Below, in pieces: positions 45,060-54,181 of a stretch of 64,000 nucleotides of DNA (position 1 is its first letter; each line of letters begins with the position of its first letter). A program made the position numbers and the translations under genes. Where the stretch lies: contig CAMFGW010000004.1 of NCBI GenBank assembly GCA_945952025.1, forward strand, positions 1-64,000. Reading direction: 5' to 3'. Source of the stretch: an uncultured Paracoccaceae bacterium. Its GTDB lineage: Bacteria; Pseudomonadota; Alphaproteobacteria; Rhodobacterales; Rhodobacteraceae. The notes under the pieces are model-generated. The model searched no databases and was not told the DNA's origin. It worked only from the letters and a program-made list of their open reading frames with translations.

Positions 45060-45098
45060 CAACCCCACGCTCGGGCGGCGATCCGGGCGGGTGGATGT

Positions 45099-45175
45099 GC
45101 GGTTGTAGCTCAGTTGGTTAGAGTACCGGCCTGTCACGCCGGGGGTCGCGGGTTCGAGCCCCGTCAACCGCGCCA
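45099..45175 (+). tRNA. tRNA-Asp (GTC), first copy
   Basis: Cloverleaf with acceptor GCGGTTG/CAACCGC, D-arm AGCTCAGTTGGTTAGAGT, anticodon loop CTGTCAC with anticodon GTC, T-arm GGGTTCGAGCCCC, discriminator G and encoded CCA. 77 nt. Reads Asp codons GAC and GAT. Confidence 0.97.
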
Positions 45176-45212
45176 CTCCTCCCCCCAAATCGCCGCCCGA
45201 GCCTGTTTACGC

Positions 45213-45289
45213 GCGGTTGTAGCTCAGTTGGTTAGAGTACCGGCCTGTCACGCCGGGGGTCGCGGGTTCGAGCCCCGTCAACCGCGCCA
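45213..45289 (+). tRNA. tRNA-Asp (GTC), second copy
   Basis: Identical over all 77 nt to the copy at 45099, 37 bp downstream, including the encoded CCA. The two are probably cut from one precursor made from the promoter at 45031. A C-rich stretch follows, without a classical terminator. Confidence 0.97.
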
Positions 45290-45320
45290 CTTTCCCCCCC
45301 CTCATGCCCCGGCACAGCGC

Positions 45321-45770
45321 CTAAAGCGTCAGCCTGTAGCGCACATGCCCGTCATGGGGGGTGAAGCTGTCATAGAGCCGGCGCGCGATCTCGTTCGTCA
45401 GTTCGGTGTTCCAGTAAAGCCGCTTCCACCCCCGCCCGCGCGCAAGTCCGATCAGGTCCTCGATCATCGCCCGCGCGACGCCCCGGCCCCGCGCATCGGG
45501 CGCCACGAACATGTCCTCCAGATAGCAGTCGTCGCCCATCACCCAGGTCGAGGGGTGGTGCTGGTAGATCGCAAAACCCACGACGCGCCCCCCGACCTCG
45601 GCCATGCGGCAGGCAAGGGGCGAGGCGGGCGACAGGAGCCGTTCCCAGGTGAATTCCGTGACCTCCGGCGCAAGCGCCAGCCCGTAATAGCCCATGAACC
45701 CCTGCCAGAGCCGAAGCCAGTCGGCCCGGTCTTGCGGCACCAGATCGCGGACCTTCACGGTTTCGTTCAT
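45321..45770 (-). CDS. GNAT family N-acetyltransferase (SAT-like)
   Basis: 149 residues from the ATG at 45770 (MNETVKVRDLVPQD). GNAT marks: YLEDMFVAPDARGRGVARAMIEDLI with the acetyl-CoA loop R-G-R-G-V-A, then KRLYWNTELTNEIARRLYDSF. The YLEDMFV...W-x-T x-x-x-N pattern fits the diamine/spermidine acetyltransferase-like branch, but the substrate is unproven. The 218-bp gap to the DUF1344 gene is AT-rich near 45770-45810 and should hold both divergent promoters; I see no firm box. Confidence 0.82.
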   Translation of the reverse strand: MNETVKVRDLVPQDRADWLRLWQGFMGYYGLALAPEVTEFTWERLLSPASPLACRMAEVGGRVVGFAIYQHHPSTWVMGDDCYLEDMFVAPDARGRGVARAMIEDLIGLARGRGWKRLYWNTELTNEIARRLYDSFTPHDGHVRYRLTL

Positions 45771-45988
45771 TTTCGTTATATATCCGTTAGTTGATCTATA
45801 TTCTTCACGGCGCCGCACGGGCTTTCACGTCTCCGTGCGGGGGGCTTCCCGGACGAATTCAGCCGCTGTAGCACTGCCCTTGCGACCGGGATCCAGCCGG
45901 GTCGGGCCACACGGTCTGACTGACACGACAGGACCCAGACGGTTGTTCATCCTAGGCCCCAGAGCGGGCCAATTCGGAGCTTTTTCCC

Positions 45989-46243
45989 ATGCGTTCTGCC
46001 CTTCTCCCCCTGGCTCTTGCTCTCTCCGTCGCGGTCGGCGGCGTCGCGCTCGCCGAAACGGCCACGGGTGTCGTAAAGTCCTACGACTCCAAGACCCACA
46101 TGGTCACGCTCGAGGATGGCACGATGTACAAAGTTCAAAAAAGCGCCCATGTGAAAGGCCTCAAGGCCGGCGAAAAAGTCACCGTGACCTTCAAGATGAA
46201 GGGCAAGGACATGGAAGCGAGCAAGATCGTCGCCTCGAAGTAA
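45989..46243 (+). CDS. DUF1344 secreted small protein
   Basis: 84 residues. N-terminal Sec signal peptide (MRSALLPLALALSVAVGGVALA, cleavage after ALA), then a small beta-barrel-type mature part: TGVVKSYDSKTHMVTLEDGT, KVQKSAHVKGLKAGEKVTVTF. This is the DUF1344 pattern, small periplasmic proteins of alphaproteobacteria without known function. The mature part is very Lys/Thr/Val-rich and has no Cys. A single-gene unit. Confidence 0.82.
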   Translation: MRSALLPLALALSVAVGGVALAETATGVVKSYDSKTHMVTLEDGTMYKVQKSAHVKGLKAGEKVTVTFKMKGKDMEASKIVASK

Positions 46244-46350
46244 TCTGAGTTCGTCCATCTCCATCCAGCAAGCGGCGGGGGGCCCAGGCCCCTCGTCGTT
46301 TCCTTTTTGGCGCGGCCGCTGTGGCGCGAATCATGTGCGGCCCCGGCCCC

Positions 46351-47730
46351 TCAACCCGCCAGCTTGTCGATCATGCGCGCCCAGCTGCGGATGCCCTTGT
46401 GGAAGCTTTTCACGTCATACTTCTCGTTCGGCGAATGGATCGCGTCGTCATCGTTGGCAAAGCCCATCAGAAGCGCGTCCATGCCAAGGACCGACTTGAA
46501 GAAACCCGCGATCGGGATCGAGCCTCCGGCGCCCACGATCACGGCGGACCGGCCCCATTCGTCGGTCAGGGCGGCGCGGGCGGCCTCGAACTCGGGCCGG
46601 CCGGTCGCCATCACCACGGCCGGCGAGCCTTCGCTGTCGCGGTCCCAGCTGACGCGCGCATCGACCGGCAGGCGCGCCTCGACATGGGCGCGGATCTTCT
46701 TGCGCAGTTTTTCGGGATCCATCCGGCCAACCAGCCGGCAGGTCAGCTTGCAATGAGCCTCGGCCGGAATCACCGTCTTGCCGCCCGCGCCCTGATAGCC
46801 GCCCCAAAGCCCGTTGATCTCCAGCGTCGGGCGTGCCCACTGCTGTTCCAGCGTCGAAAACCCCTTCTCGCCGTGCGGCACGGTATAGCCGACGCTGGTC
46901 AGATAGTCCTTCTCGTCAAAGCCGGTCCTCTGCCATTCGGCGAGCGTCTGCGGGCTGACCGGATCGACGCCCTCATAGAATCCCTCGACCGCCACGCGGC
47001 CGTCCTCGTCATGGAAGCTGGCGATGATCTTCGAGATTTCGCGCAAGGGGTTCAGGCCGGGGCCGCCGTAATGGCCCGAGTGCAGGTCGATGCGCGGCCC
47101 GTAGAGGGTGAATTCGTCCTTCAGCATGCCGCGCAGCTGGCCGGTGATCGAGGGCACGCCTGGCGCGATCATGCCCGTGTCGCAGATCAGCGCGATGTCG
47201 GCGCGCAATTCGTCGGCATTGTCGCGCATGAAGGGGATGAGCGAGGGCGAGCCCGATTCCTCTTCGCCTTCCAGAAAGATCGTGACGCGGAAGGGCAGGG
47301 CGCCCTTTTCCGCGATCCAGGCCCGGCAGGCCTCGATGAAGGTCATCAGCTGGCCCTTGTCGTCCGAACTGCCCCGGCCGCGGATGACCGGCCCCTTCGC
47401 GGTGTCCTCGATTGCCGGGTCGAAGGGTTCGCGGTGCCAGAGCGACAGGGGATCGACCGGCTGAACGTCATAGTGGCCGTAGAACAGCACATGGCGTCCG
47501 CCCATCGGTCCGGCATGGGCGACGACCATCGGATGGCCCGGCGTCGCGCGCGCCTCGGCCTCGAACCCCATTGCGCGCAGGTCGGCCGCGATCCAGTCGG
47601 CGGCCCGCGCGCAGTCGGCGTTGAAGGCCGGATCGGTCGAGATCGAGGGGATGCGCAACAGGCCGAAGAGCCGGTCCATCGTCTCGGGCATGGTGCGGTC
47701 GATGCGGGTCAGGACGGCGTCGAGGGTCAT
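46351..47730 (-). CDS. M20-family metallopeptidase (dipeptidase)
   Basis: 459 residues. Metal ligands of the M20 family appear in order: YGHYDVQP (first His/Asp), [11 protein letters not shown] (bridging Asp), LEGEEESGS (catalytic Glu and ligand), CDTG and the final HSPNEKYDV. Between them sits the lid/dimer domain ([24 protein letters not shown]). Such enzymes (CNDP/PepV-like) cut dipeptides with two zincs or manganese in the cytosol; some act on N-acyl amino acids, so the exact substrate is open. It is convergent with the DUF1344 gene and divergent from hemA. Confidence 0.9.
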   Translation of the reverse strand: MTLDAVLTRIDRTMPETMDRLFGLLRIPSISTDPAFNADCARAADWIAADLRAMGFEAEARATPGHPMVVAHAGPMGGRHVLFYGHYDVQPVDPLSLWHREPFDPAIEDTAKGPVIRGRGSSDDKGQLMTFIEACRAWIAEKGALPFRVTIFLEGEEESGSPSLIPFMRDNADELRADIALICDTGMIAPGVPSITGQLRGMLKDEFTLYGPRIDLHSGHYGGPGLNPLREISKIIASFHDEDGRVAVEGFYEGVDPVSPQTLAEWQRTGFDEKDYLTSVGYTVPHGEKGFSTLEQQWARPTLEINGLWGGYQGAGGKTVIPAEAHCKLTCRLVGRMDPEKLRKKIRAHVEARLPVDARVSWDRDSEGSPAVVMATGRPEFEAARAALTDEWGRSAVIVGAGGSIPIAGFFKSVLGMDALLMGFANDDDAIHSPNEKYDVKSFHKGIRSWARMIDKLAG

Positions 47731-47871
47731 GGGGCACTCCTTCGGGGATCAGGGTCGGCGCCGACCCTAGCAGCGCGCCGGTCCGCCGCAAGGGGCGGCC
47801 CTTCGCAGCCATGGGCAAAGACCGGCGGAGTCCGGCCGCCCGCGACGATTTGGCGCTCGCGCCGGGGGCAC

Positions 47872-47885
47872 TTGATCTCTATCAA
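47872..47885 (+). promoter_or_regulatory. FNR/FnrL-type binding site upstream of hemA
   Basis: TTGAT-CTCT-ATCAA, a perfect TTGAT-N4-ATCAA dyad, 61 bp before the hemA ATG. In Rhodobacter FnrL activates hemA when oxygen falls, through such a box. The start of transcription is not evident, so the exact spacing to the -10 region is not given. Confidence 0.82.
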
Positions 47886-47946
47886 GGCGGCAGCGCCCGC
47901 GAACGGGGCAATCCCCTATCGATTCCAAAATCCGACCGGAAACGCC

Positions 47947-49170
47947 ATGGACTATTCTGCCGCACTCGACCGCGCCATCGCCAGCCTTCACGACGAAGGC
48001 CGCTACCGGACCTTCATCGACATCGAGCGGCAACGGGGCACCTTCCCCCGCGCCCGCTGGCGCCGTCCCGACGGGACCGAGCGCGAGATCACCGTCTGGT
48101 GCGGCAATGACTATCTGGGCATGGGCCAGCATCCGGCCGTCCTTGCCGCCATGCACGAGGCGATCGAGGTGTCGGGGGCCGGCACGGGCGGCACGCGCAA
48201 CATCTCGGGCACGACGCTCTATCACAAGCAGCTCGAGGCCGAGCTGGCCGACCTGCACGGGAAAGAGACGGCGCTGGTCTTTTCGTCGGCCTATGTCGCC
48301 AACGACGCGACGCTTTCGACGCTGCCGAAGCTCTTCCCCGGCCTCATCATCTATTCCGACGCGCTGAACCATGCCTCGATGATCGAGGGCGTGCGGCGGA
48401 ACGGCGGCGCCAAGCGCATCTTCCGGCACAATGATGTCGCGCACCTGCGCGCGCTTCTGGCCGCCGACGATCCGGCCGCGCCGAAGTTCATCGCCTTCGA
48501 GTCGCTCTATTCGATGGATGGCGACTTCGGCCCGATCGAGGCGATCTGCGACCTGGCCGACGAATTCGGCGCCCTGACCTACATCGACGAGGTCCACGCG
48601 GTCGGCCTTTACGGACCGCGCGGCGGCGGCGTCAGCGAACGCGACGGGCTTGCGGGACGGATCGACATCATCAACGGCACGCTCGCCAAGGCCTACGGCG
48701 TCTTCGGCGGCTATATCGCCACCTCGGCCCGCATGGCCGACGCGATCCGCAGCTATGCGCCGGGCTTCATCTTCACCACCTCGCTTCCGCCCGCGGTCGC
48801 CGCAGGCGCGGCGGCGTCGGTCGCGCACCTGAAAGGGGACAGCGCCCTGCGCGCGGCCCATCAGGCGCGGGCGAAGGCGGTCAAGATGCGGCTCAAGGGC
48901 CTTGGGCTGCCGCTCGTCGATCACGGCAGCCATGTCGTGCCGGTCCATGTCGGCGATCCGGTCCACTGCAAGCTGCTGTCGGACATGCTCCTGGACCGCT
49001 ACGGCATCTATGCCCAGCCGATCAACTTCCCGACAGTGCCGCGCGGGACCGAGCGGCTGCGTTTTACGCCCTCGCCGGTCCATTCGGCGGCGGATGTGGA
49101 CCAGCTGGTCGGCGCGCTCGACGCGCTCTGGTCTCATTGCGCGCTGAATCGTGCCGAGGCTTCTGCATAA
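47947..49170 (+). CDS. hemA: 5-aminolevulinate synthase
   Basis: 407 residues, the length of Rhodobacter HemA, from the ATG at 47947 ([15 protein letters not shown]). The 949-residue track ORF is antisense to the M20 gene before this point. PLP-dependent alpha-oxoamine synthase: [19 protein letters not shown] glycine-rich site, [12 protein letters not shown] with the Asp facing the pyridine N, and Lys248 in [13 protein letters not shown] as Schiff-base residue. It joins glycine and succinyl-CoA to ALA, the first step of heme, bacteriochlorophyll and B12. The FnrL box at 47872 suggests induction at low oxygen. Confidence 0.96.
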   Translation: MDYSAALDRAIASLHDEGRYRTFIDIERQRGTFPRARWRRPDGTEREITVWCGNDYLGMGQHPAVLAAMHEAIEVSGAGTGGTRNISGTTLYHKQLEAELADLHGKETALVFSSAYVANDATLSTLPKLFPGLIIYSDALNHASMIEGVRRNGGAKRIFRHNDVAHLRALLAADDPAAPKFIAFESLYSMDGDFGPIEAICDLADEFGALTYIDEVHAVGLYGPRGGGVSERDGLAGRIDIINGTLAKAYGVFGGYIATSARMADAIRSYAPGFIFTTSLPPAVAAGAAASVAHLKGDSALRAAHQARAKAVKMRLKGLGLPLVDHGSHVVPVHVGDPVHCKLLSDMLLDRYGIYAQPINFPTVPRGTERLRFTPSPVHSAADVDQLVGALDALWSHCALNRAEASA

Positions 49171-49280
49171 GGGCCTTATCCGGTGCATGAGGCCTTGCCC
49201 TGTGCTACAGAATCTTCAATAGGGCGGCAGGGTTCCATCGAATCGCAGACCGCCGGGGCGGGACACAGGGGCAAGTAGGC

Positions 49281-50531
49281 ATGATCGGACGGTGGCGCGC
49301 AGCCCCGGCACTAGAGGAAGACAAGCCCAAGGGCTTCGACGACTTCGAAATGCGCCTTGGCGACATCATGCGAGGAGAGCGTGCCACGCTCTCCAAGTCG
49401 CTTCTGGATGTTCAGCGCGAACTGCGCATCAAGGCCAGTCACATCGCCGCGATCGAGAATTGCGACATCTCGGCCTTCGAGACGCCGGGCTTCATCGCGG
49501 GCTACGTCCGGTCCTACTCGCGCTATCTGGGGCTTGACCCCGAATGGGCCTTCCAGCGCTTCTGCGCCGAGGCGAACTTCACCGTCGCGCACGGCATGTC
49601 GGCGGCCGCATCAGGCCCGGCGACCGGGCGGCGCAAGATCGACTATGCCGAGCCGCTCGCCAACCCCAACGCGACCTTCGTGCCGCGCGGGCCGAAGATG
49701 TTTTCCGGCATCCAGCCCGGCGCCGTGGGGTCGGTCCTTGTGCTGGCGCTGGTCCTGGGCGGCATCGGCTTCGGCAGCTGGTATGCGCTTCAGGAGGTGC
49801 AGCGCGTGACGCTCGCGCCCCTCGACCAGACGCCCGGCGTCGTGGCCGACATAGGCGCCCTGTCGGGGGCCCAGTCCTCGGCCCCCGCGCCGGTGCCGAC
49901 GGGGCCTGCCGTGACCGCGCTTCCGGTAGCGGACGTGCAGCCCGATCCGCAGGCGCTTGACCATCTGTACCGCCCGCAACCGCTCGACAAGCCGGTGCTG
50001 GTGCCCCGCGACGGGCCGATCGCGACGATCGACCCCAACAGCGTCGGCCTGCTGGCCCAGTCCGCGACCGACAGTGCGGTCAGCGAGGCGCTTTCGACCC
50101 CTCAGCTTGGCGAGACGCCGGTGCAGGTCGTTGCCGCGCAGGACGTGCCCGACGTGCAGATCATCGCCGCGCGGCCCTCGTGGGTGCGGGTGCAGGCGGC
50201 CGACGGCACGATCCTGTTCGAGAAAGTCATGGACGCGGGCGAGCGTTACACCGTCCCCGCGACCGACGTGCCGCCGACGCTGCGCACCGGTGAAAGCGGC
50301 GCGGTCTTCTTTGCGGTGAAGGGCCAGACCTACGGTCCGGCCGGGGGTGCCGGGCAGGTGACGAAGAACATCGCGCTGACGCCCGACGCGCTGACGCAGC
50401 GCTATGCGGCGGCGGACCCCGCGTCCGACGAAGGGCTGGCGCGCGCCGTGGCGCTCGCCTCGAACGCCCAGCCCGCACCGACGCCCGCCGATCCGACTGC
50501 CGATCCGGCTGCGGCACCCACCAGCCCCTGA
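49281..50531 (+). CDS. RodZ-like protein (HTH_25 and DUF4115)
   Basis: 416 residues. N-terminal helix-turn-helix domain (about 25-95, MRGERATLSKSLLDVQRELRI, HIAAIENCDISAFETPGF and YVRSYSRYLGLDPEW), one transmembrane helix (about 150-168, AVGSVLVLALVLGGIGFGSWY), a Pro/Ala-rich periplasmic linker, and the C-terminal DUF4115 beta domain (RPSWVRVQAADGTILFEKVMDAGERYTVP). RodZ links MreB filaments to the elongation machinery. Frequently neighbours ispG in proteobacteria, as here. Repeat copy B lies 20 nt behind its stop. Confidence 0.85.
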   Translation: MIGRWRAAPALEEDKPKGFDDFEMRLGDIMRGERATLSKSLLDVQRELRIKASHIAAIENCDISAFETPGFIAGYVRSYSRYLGLDPEWAFQRFCAEANFTVAHGMSAAASGPATGRRKIDYAEPLANPNATFVPRGPKMFSGIQPGAVGSVLVLALVLGGIGFGSWYALQEVQRVTLAPLDQTPGVVADIGALSGAQSSAPAPVPTGPAVTALPVADVQPDPQALDHLYRPQPLDKPVLVPRDGPIATIDPNSVGLLAQSATDSAVSEALSTPQLGETPVQVVAAQDVPDVQIIAARPSWVRVQAADGTILFEKVMDAGERYTVPATDVPPTLRTGESGAVFFAVKGQTYGPAGGAGQVTKNIALTPDALTQRYAAADPASDEGLARAVALASNAQPAPTPADPTADPAAAPTSP

Positions 50532-50550
50532 TCCGACGTCGGCCCCAGGC

Positions 50551-50767
50551 TGGCAGGGGCCGTTGACCCTGCCATGCGAAGGCCAAGCCTTTTGTCCCGG
50601 CCGGTGGCGCAGAGGCCATCGGCCAGCGCCCGCCCCGCCGATGGCGGGCGCTCCGCGCCCACCGGGGCAGGCGCTGGCCTTTGGTGGTGAGTGACACCAG
50701 CGGTCCAGCGGAGCCGCTTCCACACGGGCGGGGGAAACCTATAGGTTTCCCGATCCCGCCCGGCCCG
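50551..50767 (-). repeat. Structured dispersed repeat, copy B (long form, inverted orientation)
   Basis: Reads GGCAGGGGCCGTTGACCCTGCC at the left and GGGGAAACCTATAGGTTTCC near the right end, i.e. reverse to copies A and C. It contains the long stem CAGCGCCCGCCCC/GGGGCAGGCGCTG with an inner hairpin (GGGCGC/GCGCCC), and GCCGGTGGC/GCCATCGGC with one G-T wobble in place of the perfect pair in the other copies. Together with flanks it fills the 346-bp gap between the RodZ-like gene and ispG; no gene is seen there. Confidence 0.88.
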
Positions 50768-50877
50768 ACCACAGGGCGTTGTCGGACCAGGGACAGGCCC
50801 CCCAGCCCCGGCCTTCCTTGCGTCGCCCCCCGGACCGGCCTATCTAGCCCCTGACCCCGCATCGAAGGGCTGGCCCC

Positions 50878-52014
50878 ATGTCGCACAATCCCATCCGCCC
50901 CTGGCGCAACATCACCCGCCGCCCCTCGCGGCAGGTCATGGTCGGGCGCGTGCCCGTGGGGGGCGATGCGCCGATCTCGGTCCAGACCATGACCAACACC
51001 ATCACCTCGGACGTGAAGGCAACGGTCGAGCAGATCCAGCGCGCCGCCGCCGCAGGCGCCGACATCGTGCGCGTCTCGACCCCCGACCAGGATGCGACCC
51101 GCGCGCTCAGGGCCATCGTCGCGGAAAGCCCGGTGCCGATCGTCGCCGACATCCATTTCCACTACAAACGCGCGATCGAGGCGGCAGAGGCGGGCGCGGC
51201 CTGCCTCAGGATCAACCCCGGCAATATCGGCGACGCCACCCGCGTGGCCGAGGTGGTGAAGGCCGCGCGCGACCATGGCTGTTCGATCCGGATCGGCGTC
51301 AACGCAGGTTCGCTCGAACGCCACCTTCTGGAGAAATACGGCGAACCCTGCCCAGAGGCTATGGTCGAAAGCGGGCTCGACCATATCAAGCTCTTGCAGG
51401 ACAACGATTTTCACGAATTCAAGATCAGCGTGAAGGCGTCCGACGTCTTCCTGGCTGCCGCCGCCTACCAGCAGCTTGCCGATGCGACCGACGCGCCGAT
51501 CCACCTGGGCATCACCGAGGCCGGCGGCCTTGTGTCCGGCACGGTGAAGTCGGCGATCGGGCTCGGCAACCTGCTCTGGTCCGGGATCGGCGACACGATC
51601 CGCGTCTCGCTCTCGGCCGATCCGGTCGAGGAGGTGAAGGTCGGGTTCGAGATCCTGAAGTCGCTCGGCCTGCGCCACCGGGGGGTCAACATCATCTCGT
51701 GCCCCTCCTGCGCGCGTCAGGGCTTCGACGTGATCGCGACCGTGTCAGAGCTGGAAAAGCGGCTTGAACACGTCAAGACGCCGCTCTCGCTCTCGATCAT
51801 CGGCTGTGTGGTGAACGGGCCGGGCGAGGCGCTGATGACCGACCTCGGCTTCACCGGCGGGGGTGCGGGGGCGGGGATGGTCTATGTGGCCGGCAAGCAG
51901 AGCCACAAGATGACCAATGCCCAGATGATCGACCATATCGTCGAACTGGTCGAAGAGCGCGCCGCGAAGATCGAGGCGGAAGCCGCCACCGCCACCGCCC
52001 CAGCCACGGATTGA
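50878..52014 (+). CDS. ispG: (E)-4-hydroxy-3-methylbut-2-enyl-diphosphate synthase
   Basis: 378 residues. The TIM-barrel part has [36 protein letters not shown] and RINPGNIG; the C-terminal 4Fe-4S domain has [12 protein letters not shown] and [10 protein letters not shown], which give the three Cys ligands. It reduces methylerythritol cyclodiphosphate to HMBPP, the sixth step of the non-mevalonate isoprenoid route (quinones, carotenoids, bacteriochlorophyll tail). It stands 31 bp before the ABC-F gene in the same direction. Confidence 0.97.
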   Translation: MSHNPIRPWRNITRRPSRQVMVGRVPVGGDAPISVQTMTNTITSDVKATVEQIQRAAAAGADIVRVSTPDQDATRALRAIVAESPVPIVADIHFHYKRAIEAAEAGAACLRINPGNIGDATRVAEVVKAARDHGCSIRIGVNAGSLERHLLEKYGEPCPEAMVESGLDHIKLLQDNDFHEFKISVKASDVFLAAAAYQQLADATDAPIHLGITEAGGLVSGTVKSAIGLGNLLWSGIGDTIRVSLSADPVEEVKVGFEILKSLGLRHRGVNIISCPSCARQGFDVIATVSELEKRLEHVKTPLSLSIIGCVVNGPGEALMTDLGFTGGGAGAGMVYVAGKQSHKMTNAQMIDHIVELVEERAAKIEAEAATATAPATD

Positions 52015-52045
52015 CCCCGCGCGCCGGGGCGGATAGCTGACCGCC

Positions 52046-53866
52046 ATGGCCCGCGCACCCCTTCTGCAACTCTCCGACCTGTCGCTCACCTTCGGCGGCA
52101 ATCCCGTCTTTGACGCGCTCGACCTGACCGTTCAGCCGGGCGACCGGCTGGCGCTGGTCGGCCGCAACGGCTCGGGCAAGTCGACGCTGATGAAGGTCAT
52201 GGCGGGGCAGGTCGAACCCGACCGGGGCGGCCGCATCGTGCCCCCCGGCGTGACCGTCGGCTACATGGAGCAGGAGCCGGACCTGTCGGCCTATGCGACG
52301 CTGGGCGATTTCGCGGCCTCGGGGCTCGCGGACGAGGATCGCTACCGGGTGGCGGTCGCGGCCGAGGGGCTGAAGTTCACGCCCGAAACCCCGGTCGCGG
52401 CGGCTTCGGGCGGCGAGCGGCGGCGCGCGGCGCTGGCGCGGCTACTGGCACAGGCGCCGGAGTTGATGCTTCTGGACGAGCCGACGAACCACCTGGACAT
52501 CGAGGCCATCGCCTGGCTCGAGGACCAGTTGGCCGAGACGCGGGCGGCCTTCGTCGTCATCAGCCACGACCGCGCCTTCCTGCGCCGCCTGACGCGCGGC
52601 ACGCTCTGGATCGACCGGGGGATGCTGCGCCGCTCGGACCGTGGGTTTGCGTCGTTCGAGGACTGGCGCGAGACGATCTGGGCCGAGGAAGACCTCGCCC
52701 GCCACAAGCTCGACCGCAAGATCAAGGCCGAGGCCCGCTGGGCGGTCGAGGGGATTTCGGCGCGCCGCAAGCGCAACATGGGGCGCGTGCGCGCGCTGCA
52801 GGCCCTGCGCGCCGAACGCGCCGCCCAGATCCGCCGCCAGGGCACGGCCGACTTCGCGCTCGACGCGGGCCCGACCTCGGGCAAGCTGGTGATCGAAGCG
52901 AAGGGCATCGCCAAGTCCTTCGGCGACAAGGTTGTGCTCCGGCCCCTCGACCTGACCGTCCTGCGCGGTGACCGGGTGGCCTTCGTGGGCCCGAACGGGG
53001 TGGGCAAGACCACGCTTCTGAAGATCCTGACGGGCGAGATCGCGCCCGATGCGGGGACGATCCGCCTTGGCTCCAACCTGCAGATTGCGGTTTTCGATCA
53101 GGCGCGCGCGACGCTCGACCTGTCGATGTCGCTTTGGGATGGCCTCGTGAACGATCCCGACATGGCGGTGTCGGGCCGGTCGGACCAGGTGATGGTGCGC
53201 GGCCAGCCGAAGCATGTCGTGGCCTACCTCAAGGACTTCCTCTTTGACGAGGCGCAGGCGCGGGCGCCGATCGGGTCGCTGTCCGGCGGCGAGCGGGCGC
53301 GGCTGCTGCTGGCCCGGATCATGGCGCGGCCTTCCAACCTGCTGATCCTGGACGAACCGACGAACGATCTGGACGTGGAAACGCTCGACCTCTTGCAGGA
53401 TGTGCTTGGCGAGTATGACGGCACGGTCCTTCTGGTCAGCCACGACCGCGACTTCATCGACCGCGTGGCGACGACGACGGTCGCGCTGGCGCCCGGCGGC
53501 CGGGCGACCGTCTATGCCGGGGGCTGGAGCGACTATCAGGCGCAGCGCGCGTTGGCCGAGCCTGCGCCCGCCGCCCCTGCCGCAAAGCCGGCCACGAAGG
53601 CCGCGGAGCCTGCGCCCGAGCGTGCGCCGAACAAGGCCGTTGGCCTGACCTTCACCGAACGCCATAGGCTTGATGCGCTGCCCGCGCTCATGGAAAAGCT
53701 CGAGGCCGAGATCGGCAAGCTGACCGATTTCCTGTCGGACCCGAACCTGTTCCAGTCCGCGCCCGACAAGTTCCGCCGTGCTTCCGAGGGGCTGGCCGAG
53801 CGGCAGCACGCGCTGGCCCAGGCAGAAGAGGAATGGCTGACGCTGGAGGAAAAGGCGGGGGGCTGA
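52046..53866 (+). CDS. ABC-F family ATPase (Uup-like)
   Basis: 606 residues, two ATPase domains and no membrane part. Domain 1: GRNGSGKST Walker A, AASGGERRRAALAR signature, LMLLDEPTNHLDIEA Walker B. Domain 2: GPNGVGKTT, SLSGGERARLLLARI, LLILDEPTNDLDVET. The linker between them is Arg/Lys-rich (RRKRNMGRVRALQALRAERA), and a C-terminal coiled coil (FTERHRLDALPALMEKLEAEI) follows an Ala/Pro tether, which is the Uup layout. ABC-F proteins act on ribosomes or, for Uup, on branched DNA and ribosome assembly. Followed 34 nt later by repeat copy C. Confidence 0.92.
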   Translation: MARAPLLQLSDLSLTFGGNPVFDALDLTVQPGDRLALVGRNGSGKSTLMKVMAGQVEPDRGGRIVPPGVTVGYMEQEPDLSAYATLGDFAASGLADEDRYRVAVAAEGLKFTPETPVAAASGGERRRAALARLLAQAPELMLLDEPTNHLDIEAIAWLEDQLAETRAAFVVISHDRAFLRRLTRGTLWIDRGMLRRSDRGFASFEDWRETIWAEEDLARHKLDRKIKAEARWAVEGISARRKRNMGRVRALQALRAERAAQIRRQGTADFALDAGPTSGKLVIEAKGIAKSFGDKVVLRPLDLTVLRGDRVAFVGPNGVGKTTLLKILTGEIAPDAGTIRLGSNLQIAVFDQARATLDLSMSLWDGLVNDPDMAVSGRSDQVMVRGQPKHVVAYLKDFLFDEAQARAPIGSLSGGERARLLLARIMARPSNLLILDEPTNDLDVETLDLLQDVLGEYDGTVLLVSHDRDFIDRVATTTVALAPGGRATVYAGGWSDYQAQRALAEPAPAAPAAKPATKAAEPAPERAPNKAVGLTFTERHRLDALPALMEKLEAEIGKLTDFLSDPNLFQSAPDKFRRASEGLAERQHALAQAEEEWLTLEEKAGG

Positions 53867-53900
53867 GGCCAGCTTTCTCGTCCTCAGTTGCGGATGGCGG

Positions 53901-54136
53901 GGCCGGGCGGGATCGGGAAACCTATAGGTTTCCCCCGCCCGTGCGGAAACGGCTCCACTGGACCGCTGATGTCCTGGACCCAAGAAGGCCGGCGCCTGCC
54001 CCGGTGGGCGCGGAGCGCCCGCCGATGGCGGGGCGGGCGCTGGCCGATGGCCTATGGCCTATGGCCTATGGCCTATGGGGCCATCGGCGGGGACAGTTGA
54101 TCAAGCCTTCGCATGGCAGAGGCGATGGCCTCTGCC
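53901..54136 (+). repeat. Structured dispersed repeat, copy C (long form, direct orientation)
   Basis: Begins GGCCGGGCGGGATCGGGAAACC (with the palindrome GGGAAACCTATAGGTTTCCC) and ends GGCAGAGG-cgatgg-CCTCTGCC. The central stem is GGCCGGCGCCTGCCCC/GGGGCGGGCGCTGGCC with two G-T wobbles and holds the inner GGGCGC/GCGCCC hairpin. The GCCGATGGCC/GGCCATCGGC hairpin carries an expanded loop of 7-bp units (see 54049). Fills most of the 315-bp gap between the ABC-F gene and the convergent RACo-like gene; no gene seen in the rest of the gap. Confidence 0.88.
54049..54076. repeat. 7-bp tandem repeat inside repeat copy C
   Basis: Four perfect GGCCTAT units, placed in the loop of the GCCGATGGCC/GGCCATCGGC hairpin; copies A and D have a 3-nt loop at this place. 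Probably slippage within the element. Confidence 0.9.
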
Positions 54137-54181
54137 ACTCCGACGGAAAAGCAGGAAAGCAGCGCCCGCCGCCAACCCGCC

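Noticed and set aside
46321-49170. 949-residue plus-strand ORF
   Set aside because: Only the last 407 residues (from 47947) are protein-like and equal HemA. The first part is antisense to the M20 peptidase gene and has the composition of a GC-rich shadow frame.
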